Positions 44,047 through 55,863 of a stretch of 64,000 nt of DNA are shown here, one piece after another. Position 1 is the stretch's first letter. Every line of letters starts with the position of its first letter. This stretch comes from Tricholoma matsutake (taxonomy: Eukaryota > Basidiomycota > Agaricomycetes > Agaricales > Tricholomataceae). Where the stretch lies: contig AP026543.1 of the NCBI GenBank assembly GCA_026075535.2, forward strand, positions 2,046,001 to 2,110,000. The letters are read 5' to 3'. A model generated the notes under the pieces. The model did no database searches, was not told where the DNA came from, and saw only the letters and a program-made list of their open reading frames with translations. Made by a program: the position numbers and the translations under genes.

Positions 44047-46339
44047 TCAGTTCGGCCCAATAAACTGATACAAAATGCGTCTAACGAGGCCCGAAAGATG
44101 CTGCGGGTCGTTCTGATACGTGCTCTACAAACAGACACGCAGAATAACAATAAGCCTACACGGGCACATTGCAAAATAAAGAAGCACGAAACACATACCA
44201 TCACCATAGCCATCCCAAGTGCCGTAAGCTACCAAAAAAAGCACACCTCATGAGCCAAGGCCAAACGACAACGATTGAAAAAACGGTCAACGCACCAACC
44301 CCTCTCCCCAGTTCCCCGTCTTGAACACCCATCCTTTCCCACGTGCCATAATCCACACGCTCTCCAGCCCCTTTGGCAGGACGTACATCGCGAGTTCCCC
44401 ACGGCGGCGCTTCGCTTCTACAAATAGCGACAATCCCGACATTAAACCAAGGAACCAGAAGGATCCCTTTGATATAAGCAAGTCGATTAGAGATTGAGGG
44501 AGTGTTTTAAGGGGGTTGGAAGAAGGGGAGCTGCTTTGTTTGAGGAGGGTGAGGCATTTGTGGAGGTAGTGTTTGTAGCAGAATAGAGCTGGTGGAGGTT
44601 AGTGTTAGTAAGGGGAGAAAATCAAAGTGGAACGCGGACTTTGGTAGATGATTACGAAGACGCCTAAGAAGGCTGAACTGCGCAGACTGCCTAAGCCGGC
44701 TTTGACGATTACTTTCCCGGGATCTCGGGTGAATGCTTGGCGTTTGAATAGGACGGCTGGTACGAAATGCAGAGCGCCGTAGATAGGGAGCATCCATTTG
44801 AAGACGGCGAAGAAGCGGTCGAGGGGGACCGAGGTGCAGCTTGATAGTGCGGGGTGCACGGCGGCGCAGGGGGCGTAGAATGGGAAGTAGAATCCGGGCT
44901 CTGATGTGGAGGGGGAGAGGAAGTGGTTGCGCACGGAGAGGAGTTCGGTAGTGTTGGATGGGGTGATGTCCTGAGGTATGTGAATAGATGGGTAAGTGGA
45001 TTGAGAGAGGGAGGGGAAGGATAGACGTACACTTCTGTTGAGGATTTTGTCGAGGTGGGCGACGTCGAAGGTGTGTTCGCGCACGAGCTTGATGTTCATC
45101 TTGATACACTCAGCGGGGACCTTTGCTGCTTGGCCAATCCTACAGTGGAGTAAACTAAGCTGTGAATATTGACAGTGGTTGGCTTTATACCCACCAGTTG
45201 GTATATGATCGAGGAAGGGTATCTGGTCGCATCAGGAATGCGTACATAATTTGGGCACAACTGTGGGAGGGTCAATGTGCGCACAGAACCGAATAAATAT
45301 AGTCGTCACGTACGAAAGGGAAAACACAATAACTTCTCCATGTGGTATCTGAATATTACGTTTCGTAGTATATGCATTATACGATCCCTGTAATCCACTG
45401 CAAAAGCAAAAAGGCAGGTTTTAAGAACTTCTAAGCACCACATGCAGAAAGATACAAACCGGACAAACAACTGCTGCGCGATAATCCCCCTTCTACTCCT
45501 CTTCTCCCACATGATCGCCATACCACTAGCCAACGCCCCCGCTAGCGCCGCATGCCACCTCCGCGTCCGCTTCCTAAGAAAGATCAACTGCGCTTGTGCG
45601 CTGAGCGACAAGCGAGCGGTACGCCTTGCTACGGGAACTTCGAGCATCGAGGTGGGGTGCAAGGCGGTGGGCCCGGCCTCAAGATTGTCGTCGTCGAACG
45701 GGGAGTCGGGAATAACATGACGGGAGGGTTTGGATGGATTCAGTGCAGGAATAAGGATTGGGAGTGCATTGAGGAGGAATTTGTACATTGACGCAAAGGT
45801 CGCTATGGAATCGGTTATTGGTTAGGGCATATGGCTTTAGAGGGATGTACTCACCGAACATAGCTGCGAATCTCCAAGTGTCAGTCCCAAAGACGGCATA
45901 CCGTACCACTTTAAAGCGGATATCTCTACGCAGAAAATGGCAAACTTGCACAAGTCTTTTTCATTACACTTACCGTGGTAGTTTCTTTATTCGAATCAAC
46001 GCAAGGACAAGATTTACGCATGCCCGAATACTGAACGCAAGCGCGCCAGACCCTGTCCATCTCGCTCAACACCGTTAATTTAGAGCCTCAAAACCGTCAA
46101 CACTTACTGAGTCCCCCACTGGCCGCATGCTCCAAACAAGCTCTCATGGTGTCGAGCTCCACTACTGGTTCCCCACGATCTCGCCATACCATCTTCCGTG
46201 CTTCTCTGAGTCGTTCCTGGTGGTTCGCCAAGGCGACAAGGTTGTCGAAGGAGGCCATAGCACGTCTTGGAGTGAAATGGATGGTTTCTTCGAGAGGAGT
46301 TGAAGCACCTGTGAATGGAGTTGCTGATCCGTAATCCAT
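44047..46339 (-). CDS. TMEM135-like membrane protein
   Basis: About nine exons starting MDYGSATPFTG and ending QNDPQHLSGLVRR...FIGPN. Blocks in order: ASFDNLVALANHQERLREAR; SGALAFSIRACVNLVLAL; AMFATFASMYKFLLNALPIL; a basic segment FLRKRTRRWHAALAGALASG; the Cys motif PCAAVHPALSSC; FKWMLPIYGALHFVPAVL; GLGSLRSSAFLGVFVIIYQS; KGSFWFLGLMSGLSLFVEAK with KRRRGELAMYVLPKGLES. The duplicated Cys/GSLRSS-type segments and hydrophobic helices are those of the TMEM135/Pmp52 family, placed in peroxisomes, mitochondria and lipid-droplet-related compartments in animals. An alternative in-frame start lies upstream but is not an ATG, so 46,339 was chosen. Confidence 0.8.
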
Positions 46340-46975
46340 CCCTTGCCCACTTGGATATTGAATCCCCAAACTTTTGACGGAGCAGAGTCACCGGGTGTAA
46401 ATAAACAAATCACAGGTATACCGTATATTGCATCCGAAATCTAGGGCCTACATATACCAAGGCTAGATCAGGCTAGATCCCGAAACCATGGAATTTAGGG
46501 GTTCCTGTCTGCACAAGTTTTTGTGGTTTTTGTCTGGATTGCACCTAGCCTACCTGAGAACCAGGACACCCCAATGTTCTGCCCATGGATTCACTTGCTC
46601 TAATCTACAATATCAATAATCAATTATTCTTCTTCCTCGGCTACTTGTACTGTAACTCCACCACGTCCACGTTTGCGAAACAATCACATGTGTTTTTGCT
46701 ATCTCATCATCCAGCCCCGATTTTCATCATGGTCTTCTAACCCGAGGCGGTAAGCGATCTGTACTGTTGTTGAAGTGTGTGTCGACCACTGATAGTGCTG
46801 TTCCGGCCTGGCTTGGCTTTGGCTTCCTCAAACCTCAGGCCAGGCCACAGCTGCCACTCACGGCTTGGCTTGGCCCAGGCTGTGGCTTTTGTATGTAAAA
46901 ATGAAATTTTGTGTACTCCCACAAGTGACAATTTGACGACTATATATATCATAAATGGTGTTGCTGCAACATTAA
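46340..46975. other. Spacer before the Ngaro element
   Basis: No gene supported. Around 46,800-46,890 the motif GGCTTGGC and its variants recur several times in both orientations, possibly the remaining end of another DNA transposon; no partner end was found. Confidence 0.35.
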
Positions 46976-47320
46976 ATGAGTCTAAAATGATATTTACACA
47001 AGTCCAATGGAGCAATGTAGCCTCGAAGACGATGATGCTACATACAGCTAGATCTCGTGTGATCCCAGTCTTTCATGCTCGAAGACCTGCCCATGCACAC
47101 CTGTCCTGCATGACCCCCACTACCGTGTAGTCACATCTGCTCACCCAAAGAGAGGAAGACTTTTGAGACAACCCCTTTTCACCAGTTTCTCTTCCCGCTG
47201 TGCCTGTCTTCCTCTCTTGGGTGGGTTTTCTTTACCTGCTGGTTTTCTTCCCTGTCTGCTGACAGTCTATCTCCTCTCCCTAGTAGTCTATAGAGGCTTC
47301 ATTGAGGTTTTCTTGTTGTC
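46976..47320 (+). repeat. Ngaro split direct repeat A1 (left terminus)
   Basis: 345 bp starting ATGAGTCTAAAATGATATTT and ending near TTCTTGTTGTC. It matches A2 over its whole length with scattered, mainly transition, differences. Confidence 0.85.
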
Positions 47321-48880
47321 TATGTGAACAAGTTCGATCATGCCTCAATGGTGTAAATGACTTCACAACATGAAAATCTCTTTGCAACCTCAACAGCAGG
47401 AGCATTGAGTGTTACCACACATAGTACAGGTGAAGTGAAAGCATCTGGAACCAGACCAAGTGAGAACACAACTGCATTGACCGATCCAGACAACTGTTAA
47501 GAACTGATTCTGGAGTGCTCATCGGAATCCAGTCAGATCCTGTGGGTGACAATAGCAGAAGGTTGTCAGGTCATAGCAGATCCTGTGGAAGGGGAACTGA
47601 AAGGACTTGGCTTCAACTTGTAAGAAGTTGCACCCTTTACCTCATCTGGTGTCCTAATTTCAAGATGAAGGTTTGGAGGTAGGAGTGGGTAAGTGCAGGA
47701 AGTGCAGGAGGATTAGTGTGGGGGGACTTGGGTTAAGTTTGGATGAGACCAGAACTTTGGAGGGAGAACTAGAGGTTGAGTTGAATGAAGTTCAGACTCT
47801 TAGAGGATGAAGGTCAAAGTAGAACAAATTGGATTGTCAGGTTAAGTAGAGTTTATGTCAAGTCTTTATCGAGTCTTTGTCGATATACGAACTGAGGAAT
47901 ATAAGTCGAAACTAACTAGGCTTAAATACTGGGGTATGGAATTAGAGTGGAATGTCTCAGTAACTGCGGCAATGTCTTGACTGCATAGATAAATTACTTA
48001 GTGGGGGCCACACAGGAGTCTGTAGTCAAATTTGCAAAAGAGACAGTAGCCTTGAGAAGGTAGCCATGGGTGCTGTACAAGGTGGCCTGATGCACAGCAG
48101 TGTGGGCAGTGAAAGGCAGCTGGGAACAAAAGTGGAAGGAGGCGGTGAATGTTGGGTTCAAGATGTGGAAAAGGGTCAGATGGGTGCAGGTTCCGATTGG
48201 GCAAGGAACAGTTCTTGACAACAACCCCCCAACACTGGTCACTCCTGCACTGAATGATCCCATATGACTCATCAGACCAGGAGTCAACAATGAACCAGGA
48301 GCCATTGGATTGGGTAGCAGACCACACAGATTTGGAGATCCCACACCCATGACTCCTGGAGTGGATCATGGACCTCCCCCAGGGATTGAAGGCTCCCCAG
48401 AGCAAGTGGAGGACCAAGAATGTCAACAGGAACTTGTGGAGGCCCTGGAGGCATGCATTGAAGATTTCTGTGAGGGAAACACAATGAAGTTTGATACCCT
48501 TGGGGAAATCATGGACCTACTTGAATGACACCCAGGTTTGATAAAGAAACGGCCCTCAAATACTATATTTCAACCTTTGATCTACATGAGAAACAAGCAA
48601 AGGCATTGAACCTCTGAGGACAACATGCTGCCAGGTTTGAATGAATGTTTGTTGATGATGAACACTAACCAGTCACTGATCCTGGTCACTGAGGTCAGGC
48701 TAGTGCACAATCACATTTGCACAAGTCCACACACAGAAAACAATGAAGCTCATCATCCCCCAGCTCTTCTAGCTCATCTGACAGATCCCAATCCTCTAAC
48801 CAGGATGGAGGGCATTCGAACAAGAAGAGGTGAATATATGAATTGCAAATGCCATGGCATTCAGGAGAACTTGAAGTGAG
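47321..48880 (+). pseudogene. Ngaro 5' internal region, decayed gag part
   Basis: Short frames only (for example 48,310-48,528, acidic, ending DTLGEIMDLLE; and 48,625-48,879). They are in the right place and orientation for the N-terminal part of the element's gag-like protein, but no motif is firm. Confidence 0.4.
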
Positions 48881-49660
48881 GAAGAAAGAGGCAATGGAGC
48901 ACTAGTCCATTACACGAGAGTACCTCAAAATCTTTGCACGAGACTACACTTTTGCCAAAAAGAATATCTGGCTCTTGAAAATGGTGCCACAAGGATTTCC
49001 CAAAACTGAGTGGGACCACATCATATGGGGAGACCCAGTTGACCTTGATGTTGTCCTCAGCTCCCTACACCACATTGCACCTGTTAAAGAGAACCTTGGA
49101 TGCAGAATCAACTCAAATCTCACTTGGGAAGTCAGACCCTGCGAGGAAGATCACAACAAGTGGGGAGTGGACCTCAGCATGGAATGCCACAGCTTGAGCG
49201 ATCACTTTTGCTTTCCCACACAGAAAGGAAGAACTACAAGAATACAGTAAATACATGGATTCTGAATTTTCTGCCAGGATCAGCTCCTCACATAGGAAGC
49301 TATTTGCATTTGACAAAGCAGTTTGACACCATGTTGGGTGGGGGGGGACAAACTACACTCCTCACTGACCGCAATGCCTTCTCCTTTTTACACTTGGCCT
49401 TCCTTTTGCCAGACGGAGTCGAAGGGAGCATCTCTCGCAACACAATTAACAATGGAAACAGGAGGTGACAGGAACAATCTGATGAAATCTGCCATCGGTA
49501 CAACTCCACTGAAGGCTGCTGGGCAACCAGCAGTAACTGCCAATATTTCCATCTCTGTGAGAAATGCAAACAATGAGGACATGGAAAAACAATGTATACT
49601 CAGCAAGAAACTGGCAGAACTGGGTGCAAGGCCTTGGTATCTCCATCATAATCTATGGTG
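48881..49660 (+). pseudogene. Ngaro gag-like ORF with zinc finger, multiple breaks
   Basis: A decayed frame carries KYMDSEFSARISSSHRKLF and, near 49,480-49,580, a Cys/His finger reading CHRYNSTEGCWATSSNCQYF, then HLCEKC and a stop, then GHG. This is the layout (C-x-RYN-x-GC-x6-C-x2-H-x-C-x2-C-x3-GH) I know just ahead of the RT in Agaricomycete Ngaro elements. Several stops and frame changes interrupt it. Confidence 0.6.
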
Positions 49661-49676
49661 ATCAGACAGACAGTTC

Positions 49677-50735
49677 ATGGACACTTCCTCAGATTGGACT
49701 TTAACCACAAAGCCTCTACCTTGTCCTCCTCCACATGAAATTGCCAATCCTATTGTTACAGAAACAATCAACGAAAATTTCCACTTTTTCAAAATTATAA
49801 CCCCTATTGATGTCAACAGATTCGAGGCTTTACTAGCTATCCATCCAAACCAACTGTTTGTCATCTCTGTGCTCCATGAAGGTTTCTGGCCCTGGGCCAA
49901 TACTCATATTGGGGACTATCCTAACACTCAAGATGACTCACTTGGCACCCCCAAAGATCCCATTGAAGCAGCTTTCATTCATTCTCAACGTGATGATGAA
50001 CTGAAAATGGAGTGTTTTTCTCCACCTTTTGGCCCTCATCTTTTGCCTGGAATGGACTCGTCTCCAATCCATGGTGTCCTGAAGCCACATTCCACCAAAC
50101 TATGGCTAGTCACCAATTGGAGTGCTGGACTCTTTTTTCCCAACTCCATGATCTCATGTGAGGATGTATCAGGCTACCCTCTTGACAACATGACCCATTT
50201 GGGGGAAATGCTTCTAGACATCAGGAAACACCGTGGCAATATCCATCTTGTTCTGTTCAAGTCTGACATTGCTGAAGCATATTGACTTCTGCCTGTTCAT
50301 TCATACTGGCAAATCAAGCAGGTTAACACAATCCATGGCCAATGGATGGTAGACCACAACAATTGTTTTGGCAGATGAGGATTGGGGGCAATTTTTATCT
50401 CTTTTAGCTCACTTGTTACTTGGATTGCTAAAGAGATCAAGAAGATCAAATACCTTGGTGCATACAGTGACGACTCCTTTGGTGTGGACAAAGAAGGATG
50501 TGTCACTTGGTACCATCAATATTCCAAATTCATGCCAGAAGAACAGGTAGAACTGTTGTCTCTATGGGATAAACTGGGGATTCCCCATGAAGAATGGAAA
50601 CAGGTCAACAGCTCATTTCTTGACATTATTGGAATTCATGTAGATCCAAATGCTATGACTCTCATGCTTCCAGGTGATCAATGGTTGGAACTTCTCACTG
50701 CAATTGATAACTTCACCCATACCACCATGGAATGA
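49677..50735 (+). pseudogene. Ngaro reverse transcriptase, interrupted by TGA codons
   Basis: The frame contains KPHSTKLWLVTNWSAGLFFP, the motif-A-like VLFKSDIAEAY, then TGA, LLPVHSYWQIKQVNTIHG, NNCFGR, TGA, GLGAIFISF and the catalytic AYSDDSFG (Y-x-D-D intact). Both internal stops sit where arginine fits (AEAY*LLPVH, CFGR*GLG). The RT would copy the element's RNA; this copy cannot make a full product. Confidence 0.75.
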
Positions 50736-51464
50736 CATGTTGCTTCTTTTCCTCTCTGCCACTGGCAACAAATTGCAGGATGGCTGAATTGGGTTTTCAA
50801 TGTATATCTGCTACTGTGCCCTTCCCTTAATTGTGTGTACCCCAAGATAAGTGGTGACAATAACCCTTTTTGGCAGCTATGGGTCAACAATGCAGTCTGT
50901 GAAGACTTACAATGGGCAGCAAATCACATCAAAACTCTGCCTGGGATCCATCTTATCCATTCTCGCTGGTGGGAGTTAGAGGAGACCGACTGGATTGTAT
51001 ACACTGATGCATGTATGAGTGGCTTTGGGTGCTGGTTCCCTGAACATGGTGTTGGTTTGTATGCTGCAACTCCAGATTGGGCTCCTTGTGACATCATTTT
51101 TTACTATAAAGTGCTCGCTGTAGCCACCATGCTCCAATGGCTTTCAATTGATGTGCAACTGCACTACAAAATCACCATATTCACTGACAATCCAAACACC
51201 ATCACCATATTCAACTCATTGTGGTGTCTTCCAGAGTTCAACCCACTTCTTAAGCATTGTGTTGACATCCTCCTGGAGTATGACTACCAACTTTGTGTAA
51301 GGCACATCCCAGGACATGAAAATCTGGTTGCCAATGCCATCTCATGCAGGAACTTCACGCTGGCACAGGACCTCACACCTGCACTGGAAATTCAATTAGT
51401 TCAACCCCCTCAATTCACACTGGGGGCAACAAAAAATGATCACATCAGCCATTCAAGGCTTTAA
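50736..51464 (+). pseudogene. Ngaro RNase H region
   Basis: Continues the same polyprotein: VASFPLCHWQQIAGWLNW, then the RNase H blocks VYTDACMSGFGCWFP, AVATMLQWL, KITIFTDNPNT and RHIPGHENLVANAIS. The first Asp (TDA) and the second (TDN) are present. It is separated from the RT by a TGA at about 50,732. Confidence 0.7.
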
Positions 51465-52418
51465 GCCAGGCAACCCTCCAGGGAAGCTTGGTTGCATAAG
51501 TGCCTCCTCCACGAGCATGCAATCACACTGGGGCAAGCCATTGACACCTCCACATGGAAGACTTACGGTTCAGCACTCAACTCCTATCTCAACTTTGTGC
51601 ATCTGCACGGCTTCCCCATTGAACCCACTGTTAACACTCTCAGTTTTTACACTGTCTACATGTGTCATCATATCAAACCAAAATCAGTTGATAGCTACCT
51701 ATCTGGCATCTGTCAACAGCTGGAGCCCTATTTCCCATGTGTGCATGAAATCTGATGTTCTTGCCTGGTACAACACTCTCTTGACAGATGCAAATGACTC
51801 CATGGAACCCCTACCAGATAAAAGAGAGCTCTCACTATCGATGACCTCTGTACTGTCACAACACATTTCCAGAACTCATCTTCTCATGAAGACCTCCTCT
51901 TTGTCACCCAACTCATCATTGGTTTCTTTGCTCTCCTGTGACTGGGAGAACTCACTTATCCAGATGACGACTCCATCAGAAACCCTTGCAAGCTGACACT
52001 ACGGTGTTCTGTGCATGTTCACCAGAATTCCTTTGAATTTTTCTTGCCTGGCCACAAGGCTGACAAGTTTTTTGAAGGAAACATGGTCCTATTACGAGCC
52101 AACAACCTGACATGCAACCCCTTCCACATTTTCCAGTGTTACCTCGCATTGTGTAACCATTGCTTTCCCCTTCTGCCACCACTGTGGTTGTGCACAGATG
52201 GCTCAGTCCACACCTGATCCTTTTTTATCCATGGTCTTCAGCTGTTTTTTGACAATGACATTGCAGGTCAGTCAATGCGAGCAGGTGGCACCACTTCCCT
52301 CATGGAAAATGGTGTAGTGCCACACATCATCCAAGCAATTAGATGATGGGCCTCTACCTCATTCCAAATCTACATCAGAAAGCACCCAGTACTCATCCAA
52401 GCTCTCCTACACAGCTGA
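51465..52418 (+). pseudogene. Ngaro tyrosine recombinase, catalytic arginine lost
   Basis: An N-terminal SAM-like segment (GQAIDTSTWKTYGSALNSY, KSVDSYLSGICQQLEP) leads to the catalytic region. The first catalytic Arg, expected in LL-R-LGEL, is a TGA stop at 51,939-51,941. The HxxR box reads GQSMRAGG (His to Gln, Arg kept), another TGA precedes WASTSFQIYIRKHP, and the tyrosine is present. A YR would integrate a circular DNA copy; this one should be inactive. Confidence 0.75.
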
Positions 52419-52613
52419 TGAGACACTCTCATCACTGCACCACAACCCACACAGCCCATCTCCCTTCCAAACTCGATGTTTTCCTTTCCATACTCAGACA
52501 TTTACCTGGACAATTTGTATCCTATGCTCAGACATTCCTACAGACACTCAGACCTTTGTAAGGACTCTGTGTATCTTCAATTTCAGACCCTTGTCACCTG
52601 TAACATGGACTTC

Positions 52614-52618
52614 ATCTC
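52614..52618. repeat. Target-site duplication ATCTC, left of Gypsy A
   Basis: ATCTC here is repeated exactly at 58,855-58,859. The 5-bp length is typical for Gypsy integrase. Confidence 0.9.
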
Positions 52619-53020
52619 TGTTAGGGTGACACCCACTATCTGCTAGCTAAGACCATGTGGGTTCTCTCTACAAGAAGGTGGCGGGATCCATGCTCGTGAT
52701 GGGGGAACTGATGGTTTTGATGCGAGGGGTTATTAATAGGTGAGTTTGTTGACAAAGGCCTTTCACACCGAAAGCATAGGTGGAATACCTAAGAGAACAC
52801 AACTGGGGTCCCCTAGGCATATATTTAGGGTTTATATACTATGTTACATATATTGTACATTGTTGTTACCGACGCACTCGTACATGCACGTACATTTTGA
52901 TGCGTGCAAAATAAAATTCTCATGCTATCAAAGTGTAGCATCATTTGGCGTCATGTAGCATAATTCAACATAATAAAATAAAAATGAAATTTTATTAGGT
53001 AATGGGGTGGTTTCCTAACA
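52619..53020 (-). repeat. 3' LTR of Gypsy A
   Basis: Termini TGTTAGG...CCTAACA. On the minus strand it has a TATATAAA box (plus about 52,838-52,831) and, some 34 nt downstream, AGTTGTGTTCT (plus 52,794-52,804), the inferred transcript 5' end. Confidence 0.93.
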
Positions 53021-53035
53021 TTACCCCCCTTTTAT
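53021..53035 (-). other. Polypurine tract of Gypsy A
   Basis: On the minus strand a purine run, AAAAGGGGGG(TAA), directly abuts the start of the 3' LTR, the expected place for plus-strand priming. Confidence 0.75.
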
Positions 53036-53460
53036 GCCTCGACTTCCAGGCGAGAAAATATTGTGTCTGTCCCCTCTGTGAAATTTTGATAAGGCTGGAA
53101 TCTCATCCCCTCATACACCATTCTCGCAATGCAACACGGAGCATTCGGATTATGTTTAAAGAATTGGGCGATCACGTTACGCGCTCGCTTACAATTCTCT
53201 TTGGGTTCCCATGAATTATTTTTGTCGGTATAGTTTTTCCACTTTATTAAGAACTCCAATTTGTTCCATCGAAGATGTGAGTCTAGAATTTCTTCAACTA
53301 TGTATTCTGGAGCACCTTCTACTATTATTGGAGGTTGTGGAGTAGTTTGTTGGCCAGGAATAGTGGGTGGGCAGTAAGGGCATAGGCGGGATACGTCAAT
53401 CTCGGGATCAATCTTGAATGATCGGGGTAATTTTAGCACTACTGCATTAGGTGAGATCAC
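53032..53460 (-). CDS. Gypsy A pol C-terminus with chromodomain
   Basis: The 142-codon frame ends the polyprotein. It contains SPNAVVLKLPRSFKIDPEI, the linker before the chromodomain, and then YIVEEILDSHLRWNKLEFL, IKWKNYTDKNNSWEP. The aromatic residues Y, W and the NSWEP block are those of a chromodomain, which targets integration to modified histone tails. It is cut from the integrase by a TGA at about 53,512. Confidence 0.85.
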   Translation of the reverse strand: MISPNAVVLKLPRSFKIDPEIDVSRLCPYCPPTIPGQQTTPQPPIIVEGAPEYIVEEILDSHLRWNKLEFLIKWKNYTDKNNSWEPKENCKRARNVIAQFFKHNPNAPCCIARMVYEGMRFQPYQNFTEGTDTIFSRLEVEA

Positions 53461-53511
53461 TTTAGAGATCGCATATGGGCCAACTTGTTTCTCCGTAAGT
53501 TTCCTTGAAGG

Positions 53512-54441
53512 TCATGGAATATTTAGGTCCTTGGTACTTAACCACACCAAGTCACCAACTTTGTACTCTGGAGTGCGTGCTCGAGTACGATCTGCGTGTT
53601 GCATCATGTCATCATGTGCTTTCTTCAATGCTGCCTCTGCTTCCTCTTGTACCTTTTGCATCTTAGATACAAAGTCTTCTACCGACTGTACTTTGACTTC
53701 CCTTCTGGGTTCTACTCCCATGCAAGGATGATATTCATAATTTGCAAAAAAGGGTGACATATGAGTAGCTGAATGGAATTTGTTATTGTGGGAAAATTTG
53801 GCAATTGCCAGCCATTCAGGCCAGTTGGTTTGTTGGTAGTTGACAAACATATGTAGGTACTGCTCCAACTCCTGGTTCATTCTCTCTGTCTGCCCATCAG
53901 TCTGCGGGTGATATGCTGTAGATAGTTTAGTTTGAATTCCCAATATGTTGTTCAGTTCTCACATAAATGCGGAAGCAAATTGTGGTCTGCGATCAGAGAT
54001 AACAGTATCGGGTAACCCATGTAACCACCATACCTGATTTAGATAGAGGCGCGCCAAGCCCAATGATGAGGTTTCTGTAGTAGTAGGAATAATATGGACC
54101 TCCTTTGTGAAGCGGTCGCATACTACGAATATTGCATCGTACCCTTGAGCCTTGGGTAATCCTGTAATAAAATCCACAGATATATCTCGCCATGGCGCTT
54201 TAGGTATAGGGTTCAGCCTTAATTTTCCTGCAGGTTTTTCTGGAAATTTCTTCCCCCTCATGCACGTATCACATCCATCCACATACCCCAACACATACTT
54301 CGAAATTCTGGGCCACCAATAATTTCTCATTACTAATTCCAACATCTTCCATCCTCCTGGGTGTCCGGCAGTCAGTGTATTATGATGTAACCAGATGATC
54401 TCCCTTCACAAATCCTGATCCTTCGGTACATACACTTTTCC
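53512..54441 (-). pseudogene. Gypsy A integrase, three TGA interruptions
   Basis: Contains the HHCC finger (HHNTLTAGHPGG...CDTCMRGK), the catalytic core SVDFITGLP, ISDRRPQF and YHPQTDGQTERMNQELEQ, giving the D-D-E triad. In-frame TGA codons occur in QDL*REII, AFM*ELNN and NIP*PSRK. At all three, related integrases have arginine, so CGA to TGA transitions explain them. Confidence 0.85.
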
Positions 54442-55863
54442 TCAAAACAACACCAACCCTTGTTCTTCAGCCCACTCATCTCCTTTGATATTACCTTTTT
54501 TCTCTCCCTTCAGAGCTTTCATGGCTTCCACTACTTCATTGTCCATTTCTGAACATTGTCTAATTTTAGACAACATTTCCATTTCTGAGCTATCTATTGA
54601 TAGATGCCCTTGACGTATAGCGCAAATACAAAAGTATTTGGGTTTGAGCAAGGTAACATTCTTATTGTCCTCCTCCACCCCCCTTTTATGATCAATATGT
54701 CTGGATAATGCATCTGCTTTCCTCATTAAGCTTCCTGCTTTGTGGACCAAGTGAAAATTGAAACACGATAGGAATAGTGCCCAATGCGCTTGCCAGCGAT
54801 TAAGCTTTTTAGTGGACATGAAGTATTGCAGATTTTGATGATCTGTCCAGATCTCAATCTGATGTGTACATCCCTCCAAATAATGCCTCCACGCCTCCAA
54901 CGCTTGTATTATCCCCAACATCTCTTTGTCATGCACATCATAATTCCTCTCCACATCATTCAACCCTCAGGACAAATATGCACAAGGATGCCATTTGTCA
55001 TCTTCGCACAGCATTGATAATACCGCTCCAGTAGCAAAGTCAGATGCATCAGATTCCACTTGCAAAGGGCGTGTGAAATCCACTGGGGCTAATATTGGTC
55101 CCTCCACAAACTTCCTCTTCAACTCCTCAAACACTGTCTGCTGCTGCTCTCCCCACCTCCACACTACTCCTTTTTGCATAAGGTTATGTAAGGTTGCAGC
55201 AATTTTAGAAAAATTGTGCACAAAGTGACGATAATAATTTGCGAGTCCCAAGAAGGCTTGAACCTCCTTGACATGGGTGGGCACAGGCCAATCTGTGATT
55301 GCCTGTACCTTGATCAGATCCATTTTGATCCTGTCAGGGCCGATCAATAATCCTAGGAACTCAATCTCGCTTGCCCCAAACACACACTTCTCCGGTTTCA
55401 AAAATAGATCATTCTCTGCCAACCTCCATAACACCTCCTGCACTATCGCCTCATGATTCTCTTCATCCTCCATGAATATCAGAATGTTGTCAATAAATAT
55501 TATTACCATGCCTTGGTCTATTATGTCCTTGAAAATGTCGTTCATCATATTTTGAAAGGTCGGGGGACTATTAGTCATCCCAAATAACATGACATGCGGC
55601 TCGAAGGATCCTCGACGCATGGCAAATGTGGCCTTCCACTCATCTCCTTTCTTTATTTGTACATTGTTGTATCCCCATCGTAAATCCAATTTTGTAAAGA
55701 CTTTGGCTTTTCCCACCTTGTCAATTATTTCTGAGGTCAACGGCAGGGGGTACGCGTTCATCACTGTCCACTCATTCAGATACCTATGATCTGTACACAT
55801 CCTCTTCCTTTGGTCTTTCTTTGGCATGAAGAATATTGGTGACATCTGCAGTGATTTCGAAGG
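54442..55863 (-). pseudogene. Gypsy A reverse transcriptase and RNase H
   Basis: RT blocks: SPIFFMPKKDQRKRMCTD, YRYLNEW-like HRYLNEW, FTKLDLRWGYNNVQIKKGDE, LFGMTNSPPTFQNMMNDIF. The catalytic box reads VIIFIDNILIFM instead of Y-x-D-D, so the second Asp is Asn. RNase H follows (VESDASDFATGAVLS, DKEMLGIIQALEAWRHYLEG, IEIWTDHQNLQYFMS). TGA codons lie in GYI*PSKS (55,864-55,866), AYLS*GLNDVE (54,967) and LVLF*GKVYVP (54,442). Confidence 0.88.

Noticed and set aside
44507..45109. 200-codon Arg/Pro/Leu-rich minus-strand frame
   Set aside because: Same strand but wrong frame of the TMEM135-like gene; the spliced frame next to it has the family motifs.
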